Assembly (NCBI RefSeq): GCF_009936035.1
Contig: NZ_QWEO01000010.1
Span: 30,194 to 94,193 of the forward strand
Length of the DNA stretch: 64,000 bases
Direction: 5' to 3'
DNA from: Neglectibacter sp. X58
GTDB lineage: Bacteria > Bacillota > Clostridia > Oscillospirales > Acutalibacteraceae
Part shown: one piece after another, positions 45,708 to 54,432 of the stretch
Position numbering within the stretch: the first letter of the stretch is position 1
Layout of the letters: the number at the start of each line of letters is the position of its first letter
Program-made: the position numbers and the translations under genes
Notes under the pieces: model-generated
Database searches by the model: none
What the model saw: only the letters and a program-made list of their open reading frames with translations
Told to the model about the DNA's origin: nothing

Positions 45708-48074
45708 ATGTTGATATCCATGAACTGGATTCAAGATTTTGTAGATTTAAGCGGCCTGGATTTAGACGCCCTTATCCAGCGGTTCACCCTCTCCACCGCG
45801 GAGGTGGAGGAGGTTTTCCGCATGGGGGAAAACCTCCGGGACGTGGTGGCAGGCAAAATCATCTCAATGGAAAACCATCCCAACTCCCAAAAGCTGCACC
45901 TTTTGAAGGTGGACGGGGGGGACGGCATTTATGACGTGGTGTGCGGCGCGCCCAACGCCCGGGAAGGCATTATCGTGCCCTTTGTAAAAGAAGGCGGCAT
46001 GGTGATGGGCCAGGAAATCGGCTGCGCCCGTTTGGCGGGTTTCGAGAGCCATGGCATGTGCTGCTCCGAGCACGAGCTGGGCATTTCCGCCGACCACTCC
46101 GGCCTGATGGAGCTGCCCGAGGGCACCCCCGTCGGCCATGACATGACAGAGCTTTTCGCTATAAAAGACCTGGTGTTCGAGGTGGACAACAAATCCCTGA
46201 CAAACCGCCCCGACCTCTGGGGCCATTACGGCATTGCCCGGGAGTTCGCGGCCCTGGCCGGGCGGGAGCTGAAGCCCCTGGAGACAGCGGCCCTCTCCGC
46301 CTTCGACTCCCTTCCCCCCATTGAAATCCAGGTGGAGGACAAGGAGCTGTGCTTCCGGTACACCGGGCTGAAGGTGCAGGGCATTAAAGAAAAGGTAAGC
46401 CCTGTGGACATGCGCATCCGTTTGTTCTACTGCGGCAGCAGGGCCATCAACCTGCTGGCGGATCTCACCAACTACCTGATGCTGGAAATGGGCCAGCCCA
46501 TGCACGCCTTTGACTGCGCCAAGGTGGACAAGATTGAAGTAAAGCGCTTCCCCGCCCCCTTCACCTTCACCACCCTGGACAGCGTGGAGCGCAAGGTGGA
46601 CGAAAACACCCTGATGATCTGCTCCGGCGGCAAGCCCGTGGCTGTGGCGGGCATTATGGGCGGGCTGGAATCGGAAATTGAAGACGACACCGACAGCCTC
46701 CTGCTGGAGTCCGCCAACTTTGACGGGGTCAGCGTGCGGCGCTCCGCCACCCGCCTGGGCCTGCGCACAGACGCCTCCATGCGCTATGAAAAGACGCTGG
46801 ATCCGGAAATGACCGTACCTGCCATCGGGCGCTTCATGAAGCTGCTTTTGGATATCGATCCAGGCGCCCAGGTGGTTTCCCGGCTGACAGACGTATATGT
46901 AAAGCGCTACCCCGCCGTTTCCCTCACCTTTGACAAAGCCTATGTAGACCGCTACACCGGCATTGCCATAGAGGACGGCCGCATTTTGGAGACGCTGCGG
47001 GCCTTGGGCTTCCAGGCACAGCAGGAAGGCGGCTCCTTCACCGTACAGGTGCCCTCCTGGCGGGCCACCAAGGACGTGACCATCAAGGCGGACATCATTG
47101 AGGAAATCACGCGCATTTACGGCTATGACAACTTCCAGATTTCCACCACCTTAAGCCCCTTGTATCCCCAGAAAAAGAGCGCGGGGAACAAGGCGGACAA
47201 TTTCGCAAAGGATCTGCTGGTGCAGCGCTGGGGCCTCCACGAGGTGCATTCCTACATCTGGTTCGACCAGAAAAAGTGCAAGGGCCTGGGCATCCCCTTA
47301 GAGGAGAACGTGAAGCTGATAAACGCCCAGACCCCGGATCACGAGGTGCTGCGCACCAACATGGGGCCAACCCTGCTGTCCTTTGTGCTGGAGAACAAGT
47401 CCTTCGGGGCAGACTTCGGCCTCTTCGAGATAGGCCGGGTATGCGAAGGTTTGAACGAAGATGGCCTGTGCAGGGAGCGGAAAAAGCTGGGGCTTGCCCT
47501 GTACAGCCGCGCACGCAGCGAAAAGGAGCTGTATTTTGAGCTGCTGGGCATCCTGCGCACCCTGGGCCGGGAGATTAAAGGGGCGGATTTCGCCTTTGCA
47601 AACCGCGCCCCCCTCCACCCCTGGCAGCATCCCCGGAACACAGCGGCAGTGTCCTGCGGCAGCCAGGAGCTGGGCTGGCTCTGCGCCCTGCACCCGGCTG
47701 TGCAGGGCCAGATAGACAAAAAGGCGGCAGTGGTGTGCGCCCAGCTTGATATGGACGCTTTTGCCGCCCTGCCCGCCCCGGACGCTGTTTACCAGGAGCC
47801 TTCCCGGTTCCCGGGGATTGACATCGACCTTTCCCTCCAACTGCCCGAGGGCGTCACCTTTGGCGGGATGGCGAGCGCTTGGGCGCAGATAGATCCCGCC
47901 CTGCTCACAGGCGTATCCCTTATCGACTCCTTCCAGCAGGGAGCCATGAAGAGCCTCACCCTGCGCTTCGCCTTCTCCTCCCAGGAGAAAACCCTTTCCA
48001 AGGAGGAAGTGCAGCCCTGGGTGGACGGAATCGTGGAAAAGCTTGCCCAAATGGGCGTGGCGCTGCGGGGGTAA
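45708..48074 (+). CDS. pheT: Phenylalanine--tRNA ligase beta subunit
   Basis: 788 residues: tRNA-binding B1 fold (VVAGKIISMENHPNSQKLHLLKV region), B3/B4 editing domain, B5 and the C-terminal FDX anticodon domain (SRFPGIDIDLSLQLPEG). Full-length for the family. ATG at 45708 after AAAGGAGG with 11-base spacing. Separated from pheS by 416 bases of repeats C3, B10 and A6, whereas the genes are usually adjacent. Confidence 0.97.
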   Translation: MLISMNWIQDFVDLSGLDLDALIQRFTLSTAEVEEVFRMGENLRDVVAGKIISMENHPNSQKLHLLKVDGGDGIYDVVCGAPNAREGIIVPFVKEGGMVMGQEIGCARLAGFESHGMCCSEHELGISADHSGLMELPEGTPVGHDMTELFAIKDLVFEVDNKSLTNRPDLWGHYGIAREFAALAGRELKPLETAALSAFDSLPPIEIQVEDKELCFRYTGLKVQGIKEKVSPVDMRIRLFYCGSRAINLLADLTNYLMLEMGQPMHAFDCAKVDKIEVKRFPAPFTFTTLDSVERKVDENTLMICSGGKPVAVAGIMGGLESEIEDDTDSLLLESANFDGVSVRRSATRLGLRTDASMRYEKTLDPEMTVPAIGRFMKLLLDIDPGAQVVSRLTDVYVKRYPAVSLTFDKAYVDRYTGIAIEDGRILETLRALGFQAQQEGGSFTVQVPSWRATKDVTIKADIIEEITRIYGYDNFQISTTLSPLYPQKKSAGNKADNFAKDLLVQRWGLHEVHSYIWFDQKKCKGLGIPLEENVKLINAQTPDHEVLRTNMGPTLLSFVLENKSFGADFGLFEIGRVCEGLNEDGLCRERKKLGLALYSRARSEKELYFELLGILRTLGREIKGADFAFANRAPLHPWQHPRNTAAVSCGSQELGWLCALHPAVQGQIDKKAAVVCAQLDMDAFAALPAPDAVYQEPSRFPGIDIDLSLQLPEGVTFGGMASAWAQIDPALLTGVSLIDSFQQGAMKSLTLRFAFSSQEKTLSKEEVQPWVDGIVEKLAQMGVALRG

Positions 48075-48077
48075 GCT

Positions 48078-48686
48078 ATGGAGTTTTCAACAGACAGCCT
48101 GCGCTGGACGCGGGAGCCGGAAAGCTTCCTCATAGCCCCGGATAAAATCGAAATCGTCACGAAACCGCGCACAGACCTGTGGCAGCGCACCTATTACCAC
48201 TTCCAAAATGATAACGCCCCCGTCCTGCAAATGGAGACGGCAGAACCCTTTTTCTCCTTTGTGGTGAGGACAGATTTCACAGAAAGCCATCACCGCTTCG
48301 ACCAGTGCGGGGTGGTGATGTACCTGGACAGCGAAAACTGGCTGAAGGCCTCTGTGGAGTATGAAAATGAGGAGTTCCAGCACCTGGGCAGCGTGGTGAC
48401 CAATAACGGCTATTCCGACTGGGCCACCACGGAGATTCCGGCTTCTGTGAAATCCATGTGGTACCGTCTCAGCCGCCGGGAGGGCGATTTCTGCCTGGAG
48501 TGCTCACAGGACGGGGCGCGCTTTCGCCAAATGCGCATATGCCACCTGCACAAGGGGAACGGCCCTGTGCGCTTCGGGGTATACGCGTGCAGCCCGGAGG
48601 ATTCCTCCTTTAAGGCGGTGTTCACCCGCATGGCCCTGCTGCCCTGCCAATGGCAGGCCCACACCGGACAGGCCCCGGACGCATAA
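48078..48686 (+). CDS. DUF1349 concanavalin-like protein
   Basis: 202 residues predicted to be a beta-sandwich; QCGVVMYLDSENWLKASVEY and GPVRFGVYACSPE are typical of DUF1349. Cytoplasmic, no signal peptide. Members may bind or act on carbohydrates, without proof. Begins three bases after the pheT stop, so it is probably co-translated with pheST. Confidence 0.88.
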   Translation: MEFSTDSLRWTREPESFLIAPDKIEIVTKPRTDLWQRTYYHFQNDNAPVLQMETAEPFFSFVVRTDFTESHHRFDQCGVVMYLDSENWLKASVEYENEEFQHLGSVVTNNGYSDWATTEIPASVKSMWYRLSRREGDFCLECSQDGARFRQMRICHLHKGNGPVRFGVYACSPEDSSFKAVFTRMALLPCQWQAHTGQAPDA

Positions 48687-48755
48687 GAAAGGCCCTTTGC
48701 ATCCAGTAATACGGAATCTGCCAGGACAGATTGGCGGGTTTTCCCAAAGAGCAAG

Positions 48756-48789
48756 AAAGGCTGTTGTGCCAAAAGCACAACAGCCTTTT
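48756..48789 (+). terminator. Terminator of the pheST transcript
   Basis: AAAGGCTGTTGTGC-CAAAA-GCACAACAGCCTTTT, perfect stem with T tail. Confidence 0.9.
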
Positions 48790-48893
48790 CCCGCCATATG
48801 CGTTTTCGCGCCCGCCCCTTACACGCCGATAAGCTGGTTCCAGGCCCGGGCCTGCCCGGACGGCTCCTTGGATACAGCGGCGCCTGCTTTTCA

Positions 48894-48922
48894 TTGACTT
48901 CTCCCTGCCGGGGGAGTATAAT
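48894..48922 (+). promoter_or_regulatory. pyrB promoter
   Basis: TTGACT (48894-48899), 17-base spacer, TATAAT (48917-48922). Confidence 0.9.
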
Positions 48923-49004
48923 AGCCGCAAGGCGGCTCGTATACATAACGCTGCCTGCCCCGGCAGGCCTTGGGCGCTTTCCCGGGCGGCAGGCTTCTTT
49001 TTTG
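48923..49004 (+). promoter_or_regulatory. pyrBI leader attenuator
   Basis: AGCCGC-AAG-GCGGCT hairpin, then GCCTGCC (48953-48959), which can pair either with GGCAGGC at 48962-48968 or with the same sequence at 48988-48994 next to CTTCTTTTTT. This gives mutually exclusive folds, one a terminator. I did not find a PyrR-binding consensus, so the pyrimidine sensor is open. Confidence 0.7.
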
Positions 49005-49021
49005 AGAAAGGCGGTAAAACA

Positions 49022-49963
49022 ATGCGGCATTTAATCGACCCACTGGATTTCACCCGGCAGGAAACGGACAGGCTGCTGGAACTGGCGGAAAACATCATAC
49101 AAAGCCCCGGCGCATATGCCCACAGGTGCGGCGGGAAGATACTGGGCGCCCTGTTTTTCGAGCCAAGCACCCGCACGCGCCTAAGCTTTGAATCGGCTAT
49201 GCTGCGGCTGGGAGGGCAGGTGTTGGGGTTCTCAGACGCGGGCAGCAGTTCTGCCTCCAAGGGCGAAAGCGTGGCGGATACCATCCGCATGGTGTCCGCC
49301 TACGCGGACATTGCCGCCATGCGGCACTTTAAGGAGGGCGCGCCCTTTGTGGCCTCCCGATATGCGAAAATCCCTGTGATAAACGCCGGGGACGGGGGCC
49401 ACCAGCACCCCACCCAGACCCTTACAGACATGTTCGCCATCCGCCGGCGCAGGGGGAAAGTGGACGGGATGACCATCGGCCTGTGCGGGGATTTGAAGTT
49501 CGGGCGGACAGTACACTCCCTGATAAAGTCCTTGGTGCGCTATGAAAATGTGCGCTTCATCTTCATCTCCCCGGAGGAGCTGCGGGTGCCCGGCTACATC
49601 GTAAAGGAAGTGGTGGAGCCTTCAGGCCACAGGTGGGAGGAAGCCAGGGCCATGGAGGAGGTTATGCCGGAGCTGGACATCCTCTACATGACCCGGGTTC
49701 AGCGGGAGCGCTTCTTCAACGAGGAAGATTATGTGCGCCTGAAGGATTCCTATGTGCTCACCCCGGAAAAGCTGCGGGCGGCAAAGCCGGACTTGTCCAT
49801 CATGCACCCTCTGCCCAGGGTAAACGAGATTGCCCCGGAGGTGGACAACGATTCCCGGGCCGTGTATTTTGAGCAGGCTAAAGGCGGCGTATACGTGCGC
49901 ATGGCCCTGATTTTAACGCTGCTGGGGCTGGAAAAAGGCATTTTAGACGGGGAGGAGGCATAA
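49022..49963 (+). CDS. pyrB: Aspartate carbamoyltransferase catalytic chain
   Basis: First committed step of pyrimidine synthesis. 313 residues: carbamoyl-phosphate loop [12 protein letters not shown] (about 46-57), [36 protein letters not shown] at 49022 after AAAGGCGG. Followed at three bases by pyrI, so the enzyme is of the regulated E. coli-like type rather than the catalytic-only Bacillus form. Confidence 0.97.
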   Translation: MRHLIDPLDFTRQETDRLLELAENIIQSPGAYAHRCGGKILGALFFEPSTRTRLSFESAMLRLGGQVLGFSDAGSSSASKGESVADTIRMVSAYADIAAMRHFKEGAPFVASRYAKIPVINAGDGGHQHPTQTLTDMFAIRRRRGKVDGMTIGLCGDLKFGRTVHSLIKSLVRYENVRFIFISPEELRVPGYIVKEVVEPSGHRWEEARAMEEVMPELDILYMTRVQRERFFNEEDYVRLKDSYVLTPEKLRAAKPDLSIMHPLPRVNEIAPEVDNDSRAVYFEQAKGGVYVRMALILTLLGLEKGILDGEEA

Positions 49964-49966
49964 AAC

Positions 49967-50386
49967 ATGCTGAATATAGACAGCATAGAAAACGGCATCG
50001 TCATCGATCACATCACCGCGGGCCGCAGTATGCGGGTGTATGACCTGCTGGAGCTGGACAAGCTGGACACCTGCGTGGCCATCATTAAAAACGCCAAAAG
50101 CGAGAAATTCGGCAAGAAGGACATCATCAAAATCGAAGGCGCCACAGATATCGACCTGGACGTGCTGGGCTTTATCGACGACCGCGCCACGGTCTGCATC
50201 ATCCGGGACGGGAAGCTGGTAGAGAAAAAGCGGCCCCGCCTGCCCCAAAAGCTGGTAAATATTGTAAGCTGCAAAAACCCCCGGTGCATCACCAGCGTGG
50301 AGCAGGTAAACCAGGTGTTCTATCTCTGCGACGAAAAAGCCCACCGCTACCGCTGCCGGTATTGCGAGCAGGAATACAAGAAGTGA
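49967..50386 (+). CDS. pyrI: Aspartate carbamoyltransferase regulatory chain
   Basis: 139 residues: N-terminal nucleotide-binding domain and a C-terminal zinc domain with four cysteines (CKNPRC and CRYC). Confers allosteric control by nucleotides on PyrB. Confidence 0.96.
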   Translation: MLNIDSIENGIVIDHITAGRSMRVYDLLELDKLDTCVAIIKNAKSEKFGKKDIIKIEGATDIDLDVLGFIDDRATVCIIRDGKLVEKKRPRLPQKLVNIVSCKNPRCITSVEQVNQVFYLCDEKAHRYRCRYCEQEYKK

Positions 50387-50397
50387 GGGCATAGCTT

Positions 50398-50763
50398 ATG
50401 GAAAAGTGCAAACTGGGTTCCCTGTACCTGTGCGTAAGGGACATGGAAAGGGCCATCGCCTTTTACGAAGCCCTGTTAGGATGTCCTGCCGCCCAGCGGG
50501 ATGAAATCTACAGCGTGTTCGACATCGGCGGCTTCCGCATGGGGCTGTTCGCCTTTGAGAAAAAGGACGAGCCCCACACCTTTGGCAGCAACTGCCTGCC
50601 CAGCTTCAGTTGGGAAACCCTGGAGGCCCTGAAGGGGAAGCTTCTGGGGCAGGAAATATGTTTCCCCCTGACGCGCATCGGCCCCAACTGGGTGGCGGAG
50701 ATTGTGGACAGCGAGGGCAACCACATTGAAATGACGGCGCCGGCTAAGGAGGGCGGCATATGA
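50398..50763 (+). CDS. VOC-family protein
   Basis: 121 residues, glyoxalase/bleomycin-resistance fold: LYLCVRDMERAIAFYEALLG at the N-terminus and VDSEGNHIEMTA at the C-terminus. Substrate unknown. Begins 11 bases after pyrI and overlaps the next small gene by ATGA. Confidence 0.85.
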   Translation: MEKCKLGSLYLCVRDMERAIAFYEALLGCPAAQRDEIYSVFDIGGFRMGLFAFEKKDEPHTFGSNCLPSFSWETLEALKGKLLGQEICFPLTRIGPNWVAEIVDSEGNHIEMTAPAKEGGI

Positions 50764-50954
50764 AAAAGCAAGGCGCTAGGCGCAGGCCCGGCACAGGGGC
50801 AAAAATCTTCCTGGCAGTGGTGACATGCGTAAACCTGATGCTGACCCTGGCCTTGTCCATACTCCGCCGGGTGGAAGTCATCCACGCCATTGAGGGGGAT
50901 GAGGACGTAAAGCTGCTGCTCACCACCCAGACGGCAAAAAAGAAGGAGAAGTGA
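50760..50954 (+). CDS. Small single-pass membrane protein
   Basis: 64 residues: basic N-terminus, one hydrophobic helix (about 14-34, KIFLAVVTCVNLMLTLALSI), charged C-terminus. Not recognised. ATGA overlap with the VOC gene and close spacing to the MazG-like gene suggest it is real and co-expressed. Confidence 0.7.
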   Translation: MKKQGARRRPGTGAKIFLAVVTCVNLMLTLALSILRRVEVIHAIEGDEDVKLLLTTQTAKKKEK

Positions 50955-50966
50955 GGCGATATCCCC

Positions 50967-51284
50967 ATGGACGGCAAAACCACCATAAAATACCTGCAAA
51001 ATTTTATCAGGCAGAAAGACTACCACCCTGAGCTTCTCAAAGACTATTTCTTAAAGCTTACCGAGGAGGTGGGAGAGCTTTCCCGGGCCATGCGCAAGGG
51101 GCTGAAAGCGCCCAATCCCCAGGAGATAAAAGGGACAGTTGACGAGGAACTGTGGGATGTCATCTATTACGCCATCGCCATAGCAAACCTCTATGACATC
51201 GACCTGGAGCAGGTGATAAAAGTGAAGTCCCGGATGAATGAAAGCCGGTACCCCTCTCCGGTGGTGTTTGAGGAAAACAGGTAG
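50967..51284 (+). CDS. MazG-like nucleotide pyrophosphohydrolase
   Basis: 105 residues with KLTEEVGELSRAM and DEELWDVIYYAIAIAN, the EExxE...ExxD metal motif of the all-alpha NTP pyrophosphatase fold. Probably hydrolyses a nucleotide triphosphate; substrate unknown. End of the pyrBI-headed run. Confidence 0.85.
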   Translation: MDGKTTIKYLQNFIRQKDYHPELLKDYFLKLTEEVGELSRAMRKGLKAPNPQEIKGTVDEELWDVIYYAIAIANLYDIDLEQVIKVKSRMNESRYPSPVVFEENR

Positions 51285-51292
51285 TTTCCCTC

Positions 51293-51321
51293 TTGACTTT
51301 GCGCCCGGCATATGGTACAGT
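51293..51321 (+). promoter_or_regulatory. rplU promoter
   Basis: TTGACT (51293-51298), 17-base spacer, extended -10 TGGTACAGT with TACAGT at 51316-51321. Confidence 0.8.
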
Positions 51322-51424
51322 ATAAAAGCCGCATACTGCGGGCTAAGGGGCGAAGTATGCCCTGGCGAAGAGGCCATAAGGCCCGCCTGACAGCAGCGAG
51401 ACTATAGTAAAGGCAGGAATAAAC
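51322..51424 (+). ncRNA. L21 leader RNA
   Basis: About 100-base leader with AGCCGCATACTGCGGGCT, GGGCGAAGTATGCCC, GGCCATAAGGCC and CCUGACAGCAGCGAGACUAU, the pattern of the ribosomal L21 leader of Firmicutes, thought to mediate autoregulation of rplU-rpmA. Assigned by position and motif order. Confidence 0.8.
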
Positions 51425-51733
51425 ATGTTTGCAGTTATTGAAACCGGCGGGAAGCAGTACAAGGTGCAGCCCGGCGACGAGCTTTACATTGAGAAGCTTG
51501 CAGCCGCCGAGGGCGAAACCGTCACGTTCCCCGTACAGGCCCTGTTCGGGGAGGGCGAAACCAAGGTGGGCGCTCCTCTGGTGGAGGGCGCTTCCGTTAC
51601 AGCCAAGGTGCTGAAAACCGGCAAGGCTAAGAAGATCACCGTGTTTACCTATAAGCCCAAGAAGAATTCCAAGCGGAAGATGGGCCATCGCCAGCCCTAC
51701 ACCAAGGTGCAGATTGAGGCAGTCAACGGCTAA
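51425..51733 (+). CDS. rplU: 50S ribosomal protein L21
   Basis: 102 residues, [15 protein letters not shown] at the start, [15 protein letters not shown] at the end. Normal length. First of rplU-prp-rpmA. Confidence 0.98.
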   Translation: MFAVIETGGKQYKVQPGDELYIEKLAAAEGETVTFPVQALFGEGETKVGAPLVEGASVTAKVLKTGKAKKITVFTYKPKKNSKRKMGHRQPYTKVQIEAVNG

Positions 51734-52063
51734 ATGATCTCCGTGGATTTTTACACCCTGCCCCAGGGCGGCCTGGTGGGCTTCCGTCTGGAAGGCCATG
51801 CCGGCATGGGAAGCAAGGGGGAGGACATTGTGTGCGCAGCGGTGTCAAGCGCCGCATATATGGCGGCCAACACCATTACAGATGTCCTTTTTGTCACGCC
51901 CCTGTCTCTGCACGCGGAGGAAGGGGAAATGGCCCTGCGCATCGGGGGGCGGGACGAGCCTGCCTGCCGGACAGTGCTTTTAGGGCTGAAGCTGCACCTT
52001 TTAGGCCTGGAGGAGCAGTATCCCGAGGCCATATCGGTAAGCTATGCGGAAACACGATCCTGA
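51734..52063 (+). CDS. prp: Ribosomal-processing cysteine protease Prp
   Basis: Removes the N-terminal extension of L27 before ribosome assembly. 109 residues with the catalytic His in EGHAGMGSKGEDIVCAAVS, where the Cys of IVCAA is the nucleophile. The ATG directly follows the rplU stop. Its substrate is the next gene. Confidence 0.95.
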   Translation: MISVDFYTLPQGGLVGFRLEGHAGMGSKGEDIVCAAVSSAAYMAANTITDVLFVTPLSLHAEEGEMALRIGGRDEPACRTVLLGLKLHLLGLEEQYPEAISVSYAETRS

Positions 52064-52090
52064 AATTATCCTGAAAGGAAGGAAACTGTC

Positions 52091-52369
52091 ATGCTGAGAA
52101 TAGACATCCAGCTTTTTGCCCATAAGAAGGGCATGGGCTCCACTAAAAACGGCCGCGATTCCGAATCCAAGCGCTTGGGCGTCAAGCGCGCCGACGGGCA
52201 GTTTGTGCTGGCTGGGAACATCCTGGTCAAGCAGCGGGGCACCAAGATCCATCCCGGAGAGAACGTAGGCCGGGGTTCTGACGACACCCTGTTTGCCAAG
52301 GTAGACGGGCGCGTCCGGTTCGAGCGCCTGGGCGCAGACCGCAAGAAGGTCAGCGTATACGCCGAGTAA
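52091..52369 (+). CDS. rpmA: 50S ribosomal protein L27 with cleaved extension
   Basis: 92 residues. N-terminus [20 protein letters not shown] has the short extension ending in QLF before AHKKG, the Prp cleavage site of Firmicutes. The rest is standard L27. Followed by repeats and obgE. Confidence 0.98.
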   Translation: MLRIDIQLFAHKKGMGSTKNGRDSESKRLGVKRADGQFVLAGNILVKQRGTKIHPGENVGRGSDDTLFAKVDGRVRFERLGADRKKVSVYAE

Positions 52370-52460
52370 CAGCATAATGAAACGCTTTGCTCCGCAATGC
52401 GTTTGCACCCAGGCCGCGTGAACGCCCGCTTCGTTCGCCGCGTCCTGGAACTTTAAACAT
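52370..52460 (+). repeat. Possible divergent family C repeat
   Basis: Just after the rpmA stop: GAAACGC...GCGTTTGC inverted repeat, ACCCAGGCCGCGTGAACGC, TTCGTTCGCCGCGTCC. Order of parts recalls C1-C3, but identity is weak. Confidence 0.35.
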
Positions 52461-52567
52461 GCACCATTGCGTGGCCGGGGTACTCCCGGTCACTTTTCTT
52501 TAAAGAAGCAAAAACCCAGTCCTGCGGACGCAGACCCACAGAATTCTACAAGGCCGGGCGCGTCACA

Positions 52568-52623
52568 GTTTTTGAGGATTCTTAAGGGGCTTTTTTCAAA
52601 AAGCCCCTTAAGCCGCCGGAGGC
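52568..52623 (+). repeat. Family B intercistronic hairpin, copy B11
   Basis: GTTTTTGAGGATT, perfect hairpin CTTAAGGGGCTTTTTT/AAAAAGCCCCTTAAG, CCGCCGGAGGC, then the obgE ribosome site AAAGGAGG. The clearest copy. Confidence 0.85.
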
Positions 52624-52638
52624 CAAAGGAGGCAGGTT

Positions 52639-53910
52639 ATGTTCATCGACAGCGCGAAAATCAAGATAAAGGCCGGGGACGGCGGCGACGGCGCGGTTGC
52701 CTTCCACCGGGAAAAATATGTGGCGGCCGGAGGGCCGGACGGCGGCGACGGCGGCCGGGGCGGCAGCGTGGTGTTCCAGGTGGATGAAAACCTCTCCACC
52801 CTGGCAGACTTCCGCTATAAACGCAAGTATACAGCCCAGCGGGGGGAAAACGGCAGGGGCGGGCGCTGCGCGGGGAAAGGCGCGCCGGATCTGCTGGTAA
52901 AAGTCCCCCGGGGCACCTTAGTAAAGGACGCCGCCACAGGCAGGCTTCTTGCGGACATGTCCGGGGACAGCCCCCAGGTCATTGCCGCCGGAGGCCGGGG
53001 AGGGTGGGGCAACACCCACTTTGCCACCCCCACCCGGCAGGCCCCCCGCTTCGCAAAGCCCGGCGCCCCGGGCCAGGAGCTGGAGGTGCTGCTGGAATTA
53101 AAGCTTTTGGCAGACGTGGGCCTGGTGGGCTTCCCCAACGTGGGAAAATCCACCCTGGTTTCCGTTGTCAGCGAGGCAAAGCCTAACATCGCCAACTACC
53201 ATTTCACCACCCTCACCCCTGTGCTGGGGGTGGTGCGCATGGGGGAAGGCCGTTCCTTTGTCATGGCAGACATCCCCGGGCTGATTGAAGGGGCCTGGGA
53301 GGGCCAGGGCCTGGGCCACCAGTTCCTGCGGCATGTAGAGCGCTGCCGCCTGCTGGTACACGTGGTGGACGTGTCCGGCAGCGAGGGCCGGGATCCCAAG
53401 GAAGATTTCCGGATTATCAACGAAGAGCTGGAAAAATTCAATCCAGGGCTTGCGGGTCGCCCCATGCTGGTGGCAGGGAACAAATGCGACCTGACAGACG
53501 ATGGAACGGTGGAGGCTTTCCGCGCCTATATAGAGGAGCTGGGCTACGCTTTTTTTCCCATCATGGCCCCCATCCGCCACGGGGTGGACGAACTCTTAAA
53601 CGCTGTCAATGAGCGGCTCTCCAAGCTCCCCCCCATCCTCCGGTTTGAGCCGGAGCCGGAACCCCTTGCCCCGGAAAGCGCCGGCAGGCGGGAGCCTGTC
53701 CAGGTGACAGAGGAAAACGGGGTATATTTTGCAAAAGCCCCCTGGCTGGAAAAGGCCCTCTCCACCATCGACCTGACAGACAGCGAGTCTTTACAGTATA
53801 TGCAGCGGCTTCTTATCCAGTCCGGCGTAATCGACGCCCTGCGGGAAGCGGGAGTGCAGGAGGGAGACACCGTAGACCTGTACGGCGTGGAATTTGACTT
53901 TGTAGAATAA
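52639..53910 (+). CDS. obgE: GTPase ObgE/CgtA
   Basis: Large-subunit assembly and growth-control GTPase. 423 residues: glycine-rich Obg domain (1-158), G domain with GFPNVGKST (164-172), DIPGLIEG, NKCD, and the C-terminal OCT domain. Switch II region reads GLIEGAWEGQGLG, where Ser or His usually stands for the Trp. Follows rpmA, as in most Firmicutes. Confidence 0.97.
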   Translation: MFIDSAKIKIKAGDGGDGAVAFHREKYVAAGGPDGGDGGRGGSVVFQVDENLSTLADFRYKRKYTAQRGENGRGGRCAGKGAPDLLVKVPRGTLVKDAATGRLLADMSGDSPQVIAAGGRGGWGNTHFATPTRQAPRFAKPGAPGQELEVLLELKLLADVGLVGFPNVGKSTLVSVVSEAKPNIANYHFTTLTPVLGVVRMGEGRSFVMADIPGLIEGAWEGQGLGHQFLRHVERCRLLVHVVDVSGSEGRDPKEDFRIINEELEKFNPGLAGRPMLVAGNKCDLTDDGTVEAFRAYIEELGYAFFPIMAPIRHGVDELLNAVNERLSKLPPILRFEPEPEPLAPESAGRREPVQVTEENGVYFAKAPWLEKALSTIDLTDSESLQYMQRLLIQSGVIDALREAGVQEGDTVDLYGVEFDFVE

Positions 53911-53921
53911 GGGGTGAAAAT

Positions 53922-54359
53922 GTGGAGAATCTGGTAAAGCCTGTCCCCGCAAAGGAGTACAGCCCCCTCACCCTGGCGTTTATGGGGGACTCTGTATATG
54001 AGCTGCTGGTGCGCAACTATCTGGTTTCCGAGGGCAACTGCCCTGTGCGGTCTTTAAACAAGCGGAAGGTGGAGCTTGTCCGCTGCCAATCCCAGGCAAA
54101 GGCCCTCACCTTCATGTGGCCCGCCCTGTCAGAGGAGGAGAAGGAAATCGCCATGCGGGGGCGAAACGCCCACGTGGGCCACGTGCCCAAAAACGCTTCC
54201 ATAGGCGACTATCACGCCGCCACCGCCCTGGAGTCCCTTTTCGGCTATCTCTTTTTAACAGACCAGAGCGTGCGCCTGGGCCAGCTTTTTGTCCTGGCAA
54301 TGGAATCGGGGCGGCAGGAGGGGGACGAGTCCTTTGCGGTGTCCCATCTGCCCCAGTAA
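53922..54359 (+). CDS. mrnC: Mini-ribonuclease III
   Basis: RNase III-like domain without dsRBD, processes 23S rRNA precursor ends. 145 residues with LAFMGDSVYELLVRNYL and ERGNAH-type RGRNAHVGHVPKNAS, plus ATALESLFGYLFL. GTG start at 53922 after AAGGGGTG. Here it follows obgE instead of the common cysS. Confidence 0.94.
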   Translation: MENLVKPVPAKEYSPLTLAFMGDSVYELLVRNYLVSEGNCPVRSLNKRKVELVRCQSQAKALTFMWPALSEEEKEIAMRGRNAHVGHVPKNASIGDYHAATALESLFGYLFLTDQSVRLGQLFVLAMESGRQEGDESFAVSHLPQ

Positions 54360-54432
54360 GAAGGAAGATCCTGTAAAAAACTGAGGAAAGGAACGATACC
54401 GGGCACAAAAGGCGGCTTGCCCATGGCTCTTT

